A stretch of 64,000 nucleotides of DNA from Gardnerella coleohominis. Its GTDB lineage: Bacteria > Actinomycetota > Actinomycetes > Actinomycetales > Bifidobacteriaceae. The notes beneath the pieces are model-generated. The model had not been told where the DNA came from, searched no databases, and worked only from the letters and a program-made list of their open reading frames with translations. The stretch lies in assembly GCF_002896555.1 (NCBI RefSeq), contig NZ_MNLH01000001.1:372001-436000 (forward strand), in the 5' to 3' direction. Shown here piece after piece: positions 45,471 through 55,104 of the stretch (the stretch's first letter is position 1; each line of letters begins with the position of its first letter). Made by a program: the position numbers and the translations under genes.

Positions 45471-46442
45471 ATGGCTGCAAAATATGATGATGTGCAAGAA
45501 TTGCTTAGAAAAAAGGCTGATATTAATGCTCGCTTGAGTTTGCTTGCGTATGATGGTACTCCTGAAATCAAAAATCGTGGAGATGGTAAATATTTATACA
45601 CCAGAAAGCGTGTTTCGGGAAAGTTGACGTCTACGTATGTTGGTGTGTATTCGGACGATTTGTATAATCTTCTTCTTCGCAATGCAAGTGAATCTAGGCA
45701 ATTGCGTAAGGAACTTCGCGCTGTAGTAAGGCAGCTTGCGAATGCTGGATATTCTAATAGTGAGTTATCTGCTGATCTGGTGAACAATATTGCTTTTGCA
45801 AGGGCTAACTTAAAGGCGAATATTTACGATCAGGCGGTTTTGGAAGGTGTTACTACTACTTTTCCTCAGACTGAAGAGATTATAGATAATGGAAAAGTGT
45901 TTGGTGTTTCTGCGAGTGATGTTCAAAAAATCTTGAATTTGAAGCATGCTTGGGAGTTTATTTTAGACGAGGATGTTGTATTAAGCAGGTCTGATTATTA
46001 CATGCTAAGTCATATAGCGAAGCTTGTTAATGAGGGTTTTTTCTTAGACGGTGGTCGTATCAGGGGTGTTCCTGTTGCGATTGGTGGATCTACTTATATT
46101 CCGCCTATTCCTAATGAAATAGATGTTAAAGAAAAAATAAGGAATATTGTTGAAGGTGAGGAAGATAGTGAGAATGTTGAAGGTAGAGTTGGAAGGAAAG
46201 AGCCTATTGATATTGCGATTGAATTATGCGTTTATTGTATGAAGTCGCAGATATTTTTAGATGGGAATAAGAGGGCTTCTGTGATTTTTGCGAATCATTA
46301 TTTGATTTCTCATGGCAGGGGCTTGTTGGTTATTCCAGAAAATAAGGTTCCTGAGTTTAAGCAGTTGCTTGTTGAGTATTATGAGGGTGAAGATTTGCAG
46401 GTTATTGCTTCGTTTATGAGGGAATATTGTTGGAGGCGTTAA
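45471..46442 (+). CDS. Fic-family protein with His-to-Gln motif change
   Basis: 323 residues, C-terminal Fic fold. The active loop reads SQIFLDGNKRAS near residue 260, where the canonical His of HxFx(D/E)GN is Gln. This variant occurs in a known Fic/Doc-like subgroup and may lack AMP transfer. The N-terminal region has an RGDGKYLYTRKR segment and the helix YDQAVLEGVTTTF. AAAAAGGAG precedes ATG 45471. Next to phd/doc remnant; could be an inactive-toxin or regulator-type protein. Confidence 0.82.
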   Translation: MAAKYDDVQELLRKKADINARLSLLAYDGTPEIKNRGDGKYLYTRKRVSGKLTSTYVGVYSDDLYNLLLRNASESRQLRKELRAVVRQLANAGYSNSELSADLVNNIAFARANLKANIYDQAVLEGVTTTFPQTEEIIDNGKVFGVSASDVQKILNLKHAWEFILDEDVVLSRSDYYMLSHIAKLVNEGFFLDGGRIRGVPVAIGGSTYIPPIPNEIDVKEKIRNIVEGEEDSENVEGRVGRKEPIDIAIELCVYCMKSQIFLDGNKRASVIFANHYLISHGRGLLVIPENKVPEFKQLLVEYYEGEDLQVIASFMREYCWRR

Positions 46443-46852
46443 ACACGCGCTATTATGTTGGTTCTTCTGGCTCTTTTGGCTTTGTGAATCTTGCTGTTTA
46501 TGAAAGAGTATAGTTTGCTAGTAAACGAAGAAATTAGCATTGATATAATAATTGGTAAACCTTTTGCAATAGTACATTCTTATAGTTAAAATGTGCACCC
46601 ACTTTTTTGTTTGTATATTTGGTTGTATCATGCATTTTTCTAGTAAAAGCTGTGCTTTATGGAAGAGAAAAATTTTATGGGTGTGAAAACCCTATACTAA
46701 TTGGAAAAATAAAAAATTTTTCTTTAATAAAGCTTGTATGTATGGTTTTTTTTTAATAGTAATACTATTAAAGCTAAACAGACTATTATGGATTCCAATT
46801 TTAATAGAATTGCATTCTTATTAGAATTGCATATTGGGAATAAGGAGCACGT
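46443..46852. other. AT-rich intergenic with degenerate hairpin-repeat copy
   Basis: 410 bp. 46552-46606 resembles a decayed copy of the 110-bp hairpin repeat (TAAACCTTTTGC, GTTAAAATGTGCACCCAC). TTTAATAGT/ACTATTAAA is a perfect 9-bp dyad at 46752-46772, and AGAATTGCAT occurs twice in 46800-46834. GNAT promoter probably lies here. Confidence 0.5.
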
Positions 46853-47359
46853 ATGCGACTAATTAGACCAGATAGTAAATATATCCAAAGTTATATAGAA
46901 GCAAATGAAGAAGATGAAATTTTTAGGCCGAATGCAGAAAGACGTTTTATAAACCCTGAGACAATTATAGAGAGTTCTTATAACTATGAACATGGTATAA
47001 ATTTACCTGCAAATTATGTTAAAGCTACTACATTTTGGCTGATAGATAATGAAAAATTTATTGGTGAAATTAATATTAGGCATGAATTAAATTCTTTTTT
47101 AATTAACTATGGTGGTCACATAGGGTACGAAGTTAGGCAATCTGAATGTATGAAGGGCTATGGAACAAAAATGCTTTCTATGGCACTTACATATTGTAAA
47201 GAGACTTTGAATCTACATAAAATTCTTATTACGTGTGATGATGACAATATCGGATCGATACGAGTTATAGAAAATAATGGTGGAATTTTGGAGAACAAAG
47301 TGAAAAATAGCCTACCAAGGGGAAATGTTACAACAAGAAGGTATTGGATTAATATATAG
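46853..47359 (+). CDS. GNAT acetyltransferase (COG3981-like)
   Basis: 168 residues. Acetyl-CoA loop QSECMKGYGTKMLSMAL (R/QxxGxG/A variant) near residue 98, preceded by GEINIRHELN and followed by NLHKILITCDDDNIGSI and a C-terminal NNGGILEN loop. Substrate unknown. AAGGAG before ATG. It is followed after a few bases by a membrane protein gene. Confidence 0.85.
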   Translation: MRLIRPDSKYIQSYIEANEEDEIFRPNAERRFINPETIIESSYNYEHGINLPANYVKATTFWLIDNEKFIGEINIRHELNSFLINYGGHIGYEVRQSECMKGYGTKMLSMALTYCKETLNLHKILITCDDDNIGSIRVIENNGGILENKVKNSLPRGNVTTRRYWINI

Positions 47360-47366
47360 AGGAAAG

Positions 47367-48323
47367 ATGATGAGTGAGACGAAGGTAAGTCCAGTGCTTT
47401 TCAAGCATGCTTTTTGGGATAATGTGATTATAGAAACTGTTGCTGGCATTTGCACTCTTATTATTTCGCTTCTTGTACAGCAGTTCGTAGGGCACCGCGT
47501 ACTAGGTTGGGAAACTGTGGTCATACTCGCGTTGAGTGTTGTGGTGTTTTCGCTGCTAAGTACAGCGTATCTGCAGTGGTATAGGCATCGTAGACCGGAT
47601 GACGGGTATTTGCTTATTGGAATCATCGATTTTGCGTTAAGGCTTCTGGCGACTTCTGGTATTGCTTTATTGCTTGTTTCCGATATCACGCTGCTAAGCA
47701 TCATTATTGGCGCAGCGATTACTAGTGTGTTGATGTTTGTTTTTGAAAAGCCTTGGCAGCCAGGTATGACGTATGCGCAATTACAGGAAGCTTCAAAGAA
47801 ATCGGTTGAGCTTGGCGTTCAAATGCTTGAAGAAGAGCGCGTAAAGCGCGCCGAGGTGAGAAACAAGATTGCATTACAGCATGCGAGCGCAGGTAAAACA
47901 GACACTTCTAGAGGTGTGTCTTTAACATTCTCCTCGTTAATTGTTGCGAATATGCTGATGGAAGCAGTATACGATGTTGTCACATTTTTGCTTGCATTGA
48001 TGCTGCAATGGTGGATGCTTGGTACTATTGCTGGCTGGCGAACGCTGCTTGTCATGTTCTTGGGCAATATGCTATTTTCTTGCGTGGCGGCTGCGGTTAT
48101 GGTTCTGATGGGCGCATTGAATGCTGATCAACAGAAATACCTAACAAAAAGTTGGACTTTCTTGGTTATTGTTGTGCTGCTTCGACTGCTGATTTTTGGT
48201 GTTCTCGCTTGGCTTCTTACACCGAGCTTGGCATGGGTGAGCTTAGTAGTTGGTATTGTTCTTACAGATATTATTCTCGTTATCAAGCAGCACCCATGGA
48301 AAAGAACCGCAGTAGAAGCATAA
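47367..48323 (+). CDS. Membrane protein, unknown
   Basis: About 318 residues with a duplicated set of four transmembrane helices (VIIETVAGICTLIISLLV..., LIVANMLMEAVYDVVTFLL...), separated by a charged loop (VQMLEEERVKRAEVRNK). No known family by eye. GAGGAAAG precedes tandem ATGs at 47367 and 47370. Possibly co-transcribed with the GNAT gene. Confidence 0.65.
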   Translation: MMSETKVSPVLFKHAFWDNVIIETVAGICTLIISLLVQQFVGHRVLGWETVVILALSVVVFSLLSTAYLQWYRHRRPDDGYLLIGIIDFALRLLATSGIALLLVSDITLLSIIIGAAITSVLMFVFEKPWQPGMTYAQLQEASKKSVELGVQMLEEERVKRAEVRNKIALQHASAGKTDTSRGVSLTFSSLIVANMLMEAVYDVVTFLLALMLQWWMLGTIAGWRTLLVMFLGNMLFSCVAAAVMVLMGALNADQQKYLTKSWTFLVIVVLLRLLIFGVLAWLLTPSLAWVSLVVGIVLTDIILVIKQHPWKRTAVEA

Positions 48324-48723
48324 GATTTTATAAGACTGTTTTCTTCTTCTTTAAGCAAAAGGCTCTACGAGCGTCGAGAGTGTTGTGTTGATGTCAAAGG
48401 CTGATTAGGTTGGTGCAAGTTTGCTCTTGTGTAGCAAGGCTTAGTGAGGGCTATCGTTAAAAGGTTTAACGTGCGGTGGATTTAAGATTACTTCTCGAGA
48501 TTCTAGATGCAATTTTTGCTTTTTTTTTTAAACGAGAGTATAGTGTTATCAAATTTGTCAAAAAGCTATTGGATTTGTGTAGTTTGTAGTGGATTATTTA
48601 AGTTTGATAGCGATTGGCGAGTAGTTATGTAAGTTTGCGTATAAGTTTGCGTGTAAGTTTGTATGCGAGTAGTTATGTAGGCTTGCATTATTTTGAAAGA
48701 GTTTTAGGGGAGAGCTGGTAGCT
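48324..48723. other. Intergenic with partial inverted hairpin repeat
   Basis: Contains 48431-48475, nearly identical to 42361-42405 (AGCAAGGCTTAGTGAGGGC and on), including GCTATCGTTAAAAGGTTTAA, a reverse copy of the left arm of the hairpin repeat. No gene seen. Confidence 0.6.
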
Positions 48724-50028
48724 GTGAAGTCAATTTTTAGCAAAGATAATATCTTTATTCGTATGAGCTCTATTAGTCCAGCATTGCGATGGGCGTTGGT
48801 TGGTTTCTGTTTTTCTATGCTTGGCAATCAAGCGTATGAAGGCTCGGTTTTGCCTTCGATTATTATTTTTGGCTTGCCGGCGTGGGTGATTGGTTTTCGT
48901 AAGACTTTTATGACGGTTGCCGATTTTCTTTCGCCATGCTCTGGTTGGATTGTTGATAAGCTTGGCGGTTTTCGCGCTCTTGCTATGACTGAGGGTGTGG
49001 AAGGCGTGCTAAGTTTGCTGCCGCTTCTTATGCCTTACAATTCTCTAGCGTGGAAGTGGTCACTTGTGGCTCTTTCTTGCGCATTGTTGATTACTGGTCA
49101 AGTGATTGATATTGCTAGCGAAGTTTTCGAGGTTGATGCTGCAGGCGGAGACGACAGCATGATTGTCAACTACAGCGGCATTGTAAGCGTTTTGGCTAGT
49201 ATTACTGGAACGTTGCTTGGCTCTCCACTTGGTTCGTGGATTGCAAGCTGGTCGGTTCCTGCGGTTTTGATTTTCTCGTCCGTAACTTCTTTTGCAGCTT
49301 GCGCCACGAGATTTATTATGAAGCAAGACATTGCGCGAGTATCTTGCGAAGTAGTTGAAGGATCAGATGAGACTAATGAAGTAGAGGAAGCGTCGCAAGA
49401 TGCAGAGAATGAATCGCAAGAAAATCAAGCAAATGATGCGACTAACAAATCTACATCTAAGCAATCTGCGAATCCATCGCTCAAGAGTAAAATCATGCTT
49501 CTTGCTGGCTCGCTTTTGGTTGCTTTTATTCCTGCATGCTCTGTTTCTTATATTCTTCTTGGTCTTGGTAATCAATATGGCTCTAAATCTTTAACAATAC
49601 TGTATATTTTCACTGGTGTAGGAAGCGTGCTTGCGTCCGTTTTGTATGCGCATTCTTCCCAAAAACTCGGTTTAAGAAAAGTTGCGATTTTAGGTATTGC
49701 TGTGAGCTTGGTTTCTTATTGCCTTATGTTTAGTAGTCTTTTGCCAGTGATGTGGGTTGCGTTCTTCCTTGAGGCGATTGGCGGAATGTTACTAGTAGAG
49801 CCGATTATTGTTGCGCGTCAGATTCTGTTTAAAGGTAGTTCGCTCGCAAAGTTTTCTGGTTGGGCGCGACTCGCATTTGCGATTGGTGCTACTAGCGGAT
49901 CTTGGATTGGATTTGCATTCTCGTCTACGTTCCAATGGCAGCTTTTGCCTATACTAGCGTTGATTTTTACTGCAGGTTTGCTGGCTGTTTTGCCGCAGTT
50001 GCCAAACACGAGCTACTCTAGAGATTAG
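48724..50028 (+). CDS. MFS transporter
   Basis: 434 residues, about 12 transmembrane helices (FSMLGNQAYEGSVLPSIIIF; GWIVDKLGGFRALAMTEG cytoplasmic MFS loop near residue 75), central loop rich in Glu/Asn/Gln. Substrate unknown; typical of drug or metabolite exporters. GTG 48724 follows GGGGAGAG; the alternative is ATG 48763. Confidence 0.8.
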   Translation: MKSIFSKDNIFIRMSSISPALRWALVGFCFSMLGNQAYEGSVLPSIIIFGLPAWVIGFRKTFMTVADFLSPCSGWIVDKLGGFRALAMTEGVEGVLSLLPLLMPYNSLAWKWSLVALSCALLITGQVIDIASEVFEVDAAGGDDSMIVNYSGIVSVLASITGTLLGSPLGSWIASWSVPAVLIFSSVTSFAACATRFIMKQDIARVSCEVVEGSDETNEVEEASQDAENESQENQANDATNKSTSKQSANPSLKSKIMLLAGSLLVAFIPACSVSYILLGLGNQYGSKSLTILYIFTGVGSVLASVLYAHSSQKLGLRKVAILGIAVSLVSYCLMFSSLLPVMWVAFFLEAIGGMLLVEPIIVARQILFKGSSLAKFSGWARLAFAIGATSGSWIGFAFSSTFQWQLLPILALIFTAGLLAVLPQLPNTSYSRD

Positions 50029-50037
50029 GGATATAGC

Positions 50038-50097
50038 GTCGATTTTTACGTCGATTTTGACGTTGATTCTAGCGTCGATTCTAGCGTCGATTCCAAC
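50038..50097. repeat. 12-bp tandem repeat GTCGATTCTAGC
   Basis: About four to five imperfect copies of a 12-bp unit (GTCGATTTTTAC, GTCGATTTTGAC, GTCGATTCTAGC) between the MFS stop and the GNAT gene. Non-coding. Confidence 0.85.
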
Positions 50098-50120
50098 AGT
50101 ATTCGGAGGTGTTATTGTAA

Positions 50121-50543
50121 ATGAATCTAACAGATGTGCAAATCAAAGAGTACGAAAAGTATGATAGCAAAGATATTCCAAAGCTGTATGATTCCGTTGG
50201 TTGGTCTGCGTACACAGATGATTTAGCTGCCTTGGAAAATGGTTTTAACAATTCGCTCAAGGTTTTAGCTGCGTATAAAAATGATGAGCTAGTTGGCATT
50301 GTTAGGGCCGTTGGTGACGGGTATACGGTTGTTCTTATTCAGGATATTCTTGTTTTGCCTGAGTATCAACGCCAGGGGATAGGGTCTGCTTTGTTAAAAG
50401 CGATTGTGGATTGCTATCCTAATGTTCGTCAAATTCAGTTGACTACGGATTCTACTGAAAAAACTATTGCTTTTTATAAGTCTGCTGGTTTTATTGAGCT
50501 TTCAGAAATCGAGTGCTGTGGTTTTATAAAAGATAGAACATGA
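50121..50543 (+). CDS. GNAT acetyltransferase
   Basis: 140 residues. GNAT core with ILVLPEYQRQGIGSALLKAI near residue 77 (acetyl-CoA R/QxxGxG/A loop) and TIAFYKSAGFIEL near 117. GGAGGTG before ATG 50121. Substrate unknown. Immediately downstream are repeats and the ABC exporter gene. Confidence 0.88.
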   Translation: MNLTDVQIKEYEKYDSKDIPKLYDSVGWSAYTDDLAALENGFNNSLKVLAAYKNDELVGIVRAVGDGYTVVLIQDILVLPEYQRQGIGSALLKAIVDCYPNVRQIQLTTDSTEKTIAFYKSAGFIELSEIECCGFIKDRT

Positions 50544-50550
50544 TACAGTT

Positions 50551-50700
50551 GCTTTTATCGATATTATTTTAGAAAGTTATTTTTATCGATATTATTTTAG
50601 AAAAGAAATAGCAAAAAGTAGAAATAGCAAAATAGTATAAATATTAGAAATACTAGAAATAGCAAAATAGCAGCGATAGAAGAGATATATAAAGGAAGTG
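50551..50700. repeat. 28-bp duplication and GAAATAGCAAAA repeats
   Basis: TTTTTATCGATATTATTTTAG occurs twice in tandem (about 50553-50604), followed by several GAAATAGCAAAA-like units. No gene. Confidence 0.7.
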
Positions 50701-50713
50701 AGAGGTAACGAGA

Positions 50714-52534
50714 ATGAGAAAAACTGACGACGCGGCAAATCAAAATTCATCCGCAAATCAAAATACTGCGTCAAATCAGCAATCGCCTGCGAATCAGCAA
50801 TCGCCTGCGAATCAGCAATCATCCAAACTACATCCCGACGTAAAAAATTACGTAAAACTATTTTTCAAGGAAAACAAGCTTGTAGCTTTTCTTTCGATGA
50901 TAGTTTTTATTGCATTGTCTATGATTTTTACTGCTATTTCCTGGATTTTGCAAATTATTTTCGACTATATGGCAGGTAAAGAATCCTACTCTTTAACTAC
51001 TATTTTGCTGCTTTGTGTTTCCTTTATGCTGGTAATCTCCCTGATTTTCGCGTTGAAGCGCAGTGCATACCCTCGCTTTCTTGAAAAAGCAATGAATCAG
51101 TATAAAGAGTCTGTTATCAAGAAGCTTTTAAAAAAGAGTTATAGTGATTTTTCTCTTGCGAATTCCGGCACGTATCTTTCTGTACTTACTAATGATTGCG
51201 AGCGTATTCAAGAAAAGTATTTGAAGAAGATTTTTGATTTTGTTCAAGACATTCTTATGCTTGTAAGTTCGCTAGCTCTTATGATTTACTATAGTCCGCT
51301 GCTCACTGTTATTTCTCTTATTATTTCCGTGCTTCCTATGGCGTGCTCGATTCTTACAGCTAACGAAATTGCCACTCGCGAGGAGCAGGTTTCTAAGTCG
51401 AACGAGTCTTACACGGCCCTGACGAAGGATGTTTTGAACGGCGTTTCGGTTATTAAGAGTTTTAAGGCGGAGCAAGAGGTTATTAACCGTTATCAGAATC
51501 AGTCGATGGAGCTTGAGCATACGAAGAATCTTCGCGAAAAAACGATGACTACTGTTTCTGCTCTTGGCACAATTTCAAGTCTTGGGACTCAGCTTGGCGT
51601 GATGCTTATTGGTGCTTGGATGGTTAACGCTCATATTGGTGTTATTACTGCTGGAATGGTGTTAGCTTTCACTAATTTGATGAATGGCGTGCTTCAGCCT
51701 ATTGCAACTCTTCCGCAAATGCTTGGCGAGATGAAGGGCGCTAAGAAGCTTATTGGTAAGATGGCTGATTATATGAGTAACGCTAAGGAAGATTCTGGCG
51801 AGATCATTGACGATTCTATTAAAAGCGTTGTTTTGCGCGATGTTTCGTACGCTTATGATGCTGATCATAAAGTCTTGAAAAATGTAAATCTAACTTTGCA
51901 AGCTGGAAAATCTTACGCGATAGTAGGACCTTCTGGTGCCGGTAAGAGTAGTTTGATTAATCTGCTTATGGGCTATTACAAGGATTATGAAGGTAATGTG
52001 CAGCTGGATAATCACGAGCTTAGCAATGTGAGCAAGAGTTCGCTTTACGATAAGACGACTCTTATGCAGCAGTCTGTGTTTATGTTTGATGCTTCGATTT
52101 TAGATAATATTACGCTTTTTAAGCCGTTCCCGGATTCGGAAGTGGATCGCGTGATTCATTTGGCTGGTTTGGATGATTTGATTGCTGCTAAAGGTAAGGA
52201 TTATCAGTGCGGTGAGAACGGTAGTCATCTTTCTGGCGGTGAAAAGCAGCGTATTGCTATTGCGCGAAGTTTGCTTAAAAAGTCCGAGATTCTGCTGGTT
52301 GATGAGGCAACGAGCGCATTGGATAACGAGACAAGCGTGAACGTAACGCAGTCTATTTTGGATTTGCAAGGAATTCTTCGACTTGTTGTAACTCATCGCT
52401 TGGATGCCAATTCGCTTAAGCAATATGATGAGATCCTTGTGATGAAAAGCGGCGAGCTTATTGAGCGCGGAAGCTTTGAGGATCTTATGAATCAGAAGGC
52501 TTACTTCTACTCGCTTTACACTGTGTCTATGTGA
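50714..52534 (+). CDS. ABC exporter (fused TMD-NBD)
   Basis: 606 residues: a Gln/Asn/Ser/Pro N-terminal tail with 18-bp repeats (NQQSPA x2-3), six transmembrane helices (about 50-330), and an ABC domain with GPSGAGKSSLI near 416, LSGGEKQRIAIARSL near 515, and DEATSALDNET. Type I half-transporter; works as homo- or heterodimer. Substrate unknown (peptide, lipid or drug). GAGAGG before ATG. Confidence 0.88.
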   Translation: MRKTDDAANQNSSANQNTASNQQSPANQQSPANQQSSKLHPDVKNYVKLFFKENKLVAFLSMIVFIALSMIFTAISWILQIIFDYMAGKESYSLTTILLLCVSFMLVISLIFALKRSAYPRFLEKAMNQYKESVIKKLLKKSYSDFSLANSGTYLSVLTNDCERIQEKYLKKIFDFVQDILMLVSSLALMIYYSPLLTVISLIISVLPMACSILTANEIATREEQVSKSNESYTALTKDVLNGVSVIKSFKAEQEVINRYQNQSMELEHTKNLREKTMTTVSALGTISSLGTQLGVMLIGAWMVNAHIGVITAGMVLAFTNLMNGVLQPIATLPQMLGEMKGAKKLIGKMADYMSNAKEDSGEIIDDSIKSVVLRDVSYAYDADHKVLKNVNLTLQAGKSYAIVGPSGAGKSSLINLLMGYYKDYEGNVQLDNHELSNVSKSSLYDKTTLMQQSVFMFDASILDNITLFKPFPDSEVDRVIHLAGLDDLIAAKGKDYQCGENGSHLSGGEKQRIAIARSLLKKSEILLVDEATSALDNETSVNVTQSILDLQGILRLVVTHRLDANSLKQYDEILVMKSGELIERGSFEDLMNQKAYFYSLYTVSM

Positions 52535-52567
52535 GGTTGTTTTAACGCTTGTGCAAAGCTCCAGTAA

Positions 52568-52605
52568 GTAAACAAATTCGGGGAGGTGTTCTTGATTTTG
52601 TTTAC
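52568..52605 (-). repeat. 38-bp dyad repeat, solo inverted copy
   Basis: GTAAACAAATTC ... GATTTTGTTTAC, 38 bp, is the reverse-strand equivalent of the unit arrayed at 61173-61422. It lies downstream of the ABC exporter. Confidence 0.85.
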
Positions 52606-52669
52606 AAACACGCAGGATAAGCGCGACGACCTGCCTAAGCACTAATCCTCACGGCGTAGCCGTTCGGCT

Positions 52670-52718
52670 GATTTGGCTTAATTGTGAAGCACATCGTGCT
52701 TCACAATTAAGCCAAATC
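52670..52718. other. Perfect 23-bp hairpin
   Basis: Arms 52670-52692 and 52696-52718 are perfect complements with a 3-nt loop (ATC). Preceded by CGACGACCTGCCTAAGCACT, which recurs at 59999; followed by another weaker dyad (GCTTTGAC ... GTCAAAGC). Confidence 0.9.
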
Positions 52719-52983
52719 ACGCTTTGACCGAGCTTGAAATTCCAATAATTTCAGACTCAGTCAAAGCGCTAACGAAGGCTGCTGATTTGGTGATTGATTA
52801 TTTTCAGCGATTGGCTACTTTGTGGTGATATGACCTGCTTTTTCGCTACATTTTAAGGAATTGCGTTGTTGCTTGCAGTGTTTTCTTTGATTTAAAATTT
52901 TGCAGAATAAATCTTAGAAAAATCTATATTTATTTAATGTTTATGTGTAATTTAGATTGTATAGATTTAGAGAAAAGGTAGAG

Positions 52984-55092
52984 ATGGAACAGTTTAATCA
53001 GAATGGCTCGAATGATATAGATAACTATGAATCGAATGAGCAGAATCAGACAAATCCAAACAATGATAATGGCTTACATGATCAAGGTGAATCGGTTGCT
53101 GTGAATAATAGCGTGAATAATAGTGCGAATAATAGCAATGGCAATGACCGGTATCAGCAGAATCAGCCATCTCAGAATCAGCCATCTCAGAATCAGCCAT
53201 CTCAGAATCAGCAGTATCAACAGAACCAGTATCAGCCATCTCAGTATGCTCAGAATCAAAACTGGTATGGACAATATCCTAATCAATATCAAAATTCGCA
53301 ATATCAAAATTCGCAATATTATAATAATCGAGAATATGTGAATAATCAGTACAATCAAAATGCCAATAATTTTTCGGCTCAATATCCATACAATTATACT
53401 GTAAATTCGAATGGCACGGGTTCGTATTCTTCCGATTATGTAAAGCAGTCTGCTCCATATAATGCAATGAACGCGGACAGTTCATATTCATCGGATTCTA
53501 CTTCAGTTAAAGTAAATTCTTCGAATTTTAATCTTAAAAGTTTATTAACTAAGCGAAACAAAATTATTGCAGCAGTAGTTTGTTTATCAATATTGTTGTG
53601 CGTAGTTGTAGCTTTATGCGTTCCCCAAAAACATAATAATAGTAAACGAGCGGCTACTGCAAGCTCGCAGTCTGACTCGCATAAGCATTCAAGCGCTGAT
53701 GTGAAGACGGAGCCAAAGCGTCAAGAGAACCCAGATGCGGTCGACGCCGGTGGTCCAGCTGATTACTCTGCATTGCCGCTCAACCAGATTTATGATCAAA
53801 ATTGGTACAAGGTGGGTAGCGAGTTGGTGGCTACTCCAGGGTACACCAATAACCATAATGTCGTCGGTATGGATGTAGATGCGCCAGTAAACGATCACGA
53901 TGGCTTTTACAACTTCTACAATGCGCGTTACAAAATCGATTCGGCCGCCGAGAAGGGTCAAATCGGCAAGGTGATCCGCAGCGAAATCTCTAATAGTGAT
54001 GCTGATGACGACGCTATAATGGAGTACTACCGTGTGGCAAGTGATAAACGTGGAACGCTGCCAAAGCTGACAACTGCACAGCGCAATTATCTTGAGGGCT
54101 GGAACTCCGTTACGGACAACTTCAACAAATATACGCGTGAAAGCTTATACTCTGGGCGTATCAGCATTGATAAGATGATGAGCGCTACTATTACCACAAC
54201 GTATAACTCCCGTCACCCAGGATCAGTGGGATATGCTGATATGTATCAAAGCAACGAGAGGGAGACGAATGTGCCATACGTGGACGAAAATGGCGACAGT
54301 ATTGAGTTTAAGAAGTCTGCTCATTATGACAGCATAATGAGCGTAGCACGCTGGATGATGTACGATCAGGGGTTCTACAATGTTCACGCAAGTCCGGCTG
54401 GCGCTTGGGGTACTTGCCGTTTGGATAACCGTGGTTATGTGGAGGCCGTGCAGATTGTGATACCGTCCCAAGACAAGCCAGACAAGTTTGACGTGATGGT
54501 TGGCGTGTTGGATGATATCTACTTTAACCGTGTGTTAAGTAGAGACATTTATTATCACGTGGCGGACTACAGTGGTACGGATGACTACGCCCTATATGCT
54601 TCGGTGTTGCGCCAAAGCAATAAGAGCACTGGCATTTTGCCATTCCGTGCTATTTTGCACGATGTTGACCGTCCGTTGCGCGCGAAGGACAACGAGCTGC
54701 CGCGTGTTATGAAAAAGTTTGGCATCAACGATAATGAGATTGGTAGAATCGTTGGTAACAGCTTCAATACCCTTATTGGCAGTAACATGTTCGTCGATAA
54801 TGAGATTAGAGACGAGGGCTATGGAGAGTATACCCATCGCGGTGATGTTGAGGCTCTGCCACATTACAAACAATACGTAGGGAGTGGAAATTGGGCGGTT
54901 TATCTTAATGGCCTCAATGCCCACTCATCCGAAGGTGTTGATGATGTTACGCGTTACCGCGCTTTTGTGGTAAAGACGGCACCAGTTAATCGTAGATGGT
55001 ATGGTCAACCAAGACGGCGTATCGATTATGATGATGCGATGTCAAATTATGATGAGTTTGTAAAGCATGACCGTGCGGTGTTTGGCAATTAA
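52984..55092 (+). CDS. Surface protein with Gln/Asn-rich N-terminus (paralog 1)
   Basis: 702 residues. About residues 1-180 are Gln/Asn/Ser/Tyr-rich, partly 15-bp DNA repeats (QPSQN x3-4), then one transmembrane helix (IIAAVVCLSILLCVVVALCVP, near 200), then a ~490-residue extracellular domain. The latter shares motifs with the next gene: SAEKGQIGKVI, AHYDSIMSVARWMMYDQGF, KPDKFDVMVG. ATG 52984 is preferred (ATG 52957 has no ribosome site). The cytoplasmic QN-rich half followed by TM and large domain is unusual. No known family recognised. Confidence 0.65.
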   Translation: MEQFNQNGSNDIDNYESNEQNQTNPNNDNGLHDQGESVAVNNSVNNSANNSNGNDRYQQNQPSQNQPSQNQPSQNQQYQQNQYQPSQYAQNQNWYGQYPNQYQNSQYQNSQYYNNREYVNNQYNQNANNFSAQYPYNYTVNSNGTGSYSSDYVKQSAPYNAMNADSSYSSDSTSVKVNSSNFNLKSLLTKRNKIIAAVVCLSILLCVVVALCVPQKHNNSKRAATASSQSDSHKHSSADVKTEPKRQENPDAVDAGGPADYSALPLNQIYDQNWYKVGSELVATPGYTNNHNVVGMDVDAPVNDHDGFYNFYNARYKIDSAAEKGQIGKVIRSEISNSDADDDAIMEYYRVASDKRGTLPKLTTAQRNYLEGWNSVTDNFNKYTRESLYSGRISIDKMMSATITTTYNSRHPGSVGYADMYQSNERETNVPYVDENGDSIEFKKSAHYDSIMSVARWMMYDQGFYNVHASPAGAWGTCRLDNRGYVEAVQIVIPSQDKPDKFDVMVGVLDDIYFNRVLSRDIYYHVADYSGTDDYALYASVLRQSNKSTGILPFRAILHDVDRPLRAKDNELPRVMKKFGINDNEIGRIVGNSFNTLIGSNMFVDNEIRDEGYGEYTHRGDVEALPHYKQYVGSGNWAVYLNGLNAHSSEGVDDVTRYRAFVVKTAPVNRRWYGQPRRRIDYDDAMSNYDEFVKHDRAVFGN

Positions 55093-55104
55093 AATGAGAT
55101 GATT

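Noticed and set aside
52994-53491. Reverse-strand frames in the Gln/Asn-rich gene
   Set aside because: Shadows of low-complexity repeats on the other strand.
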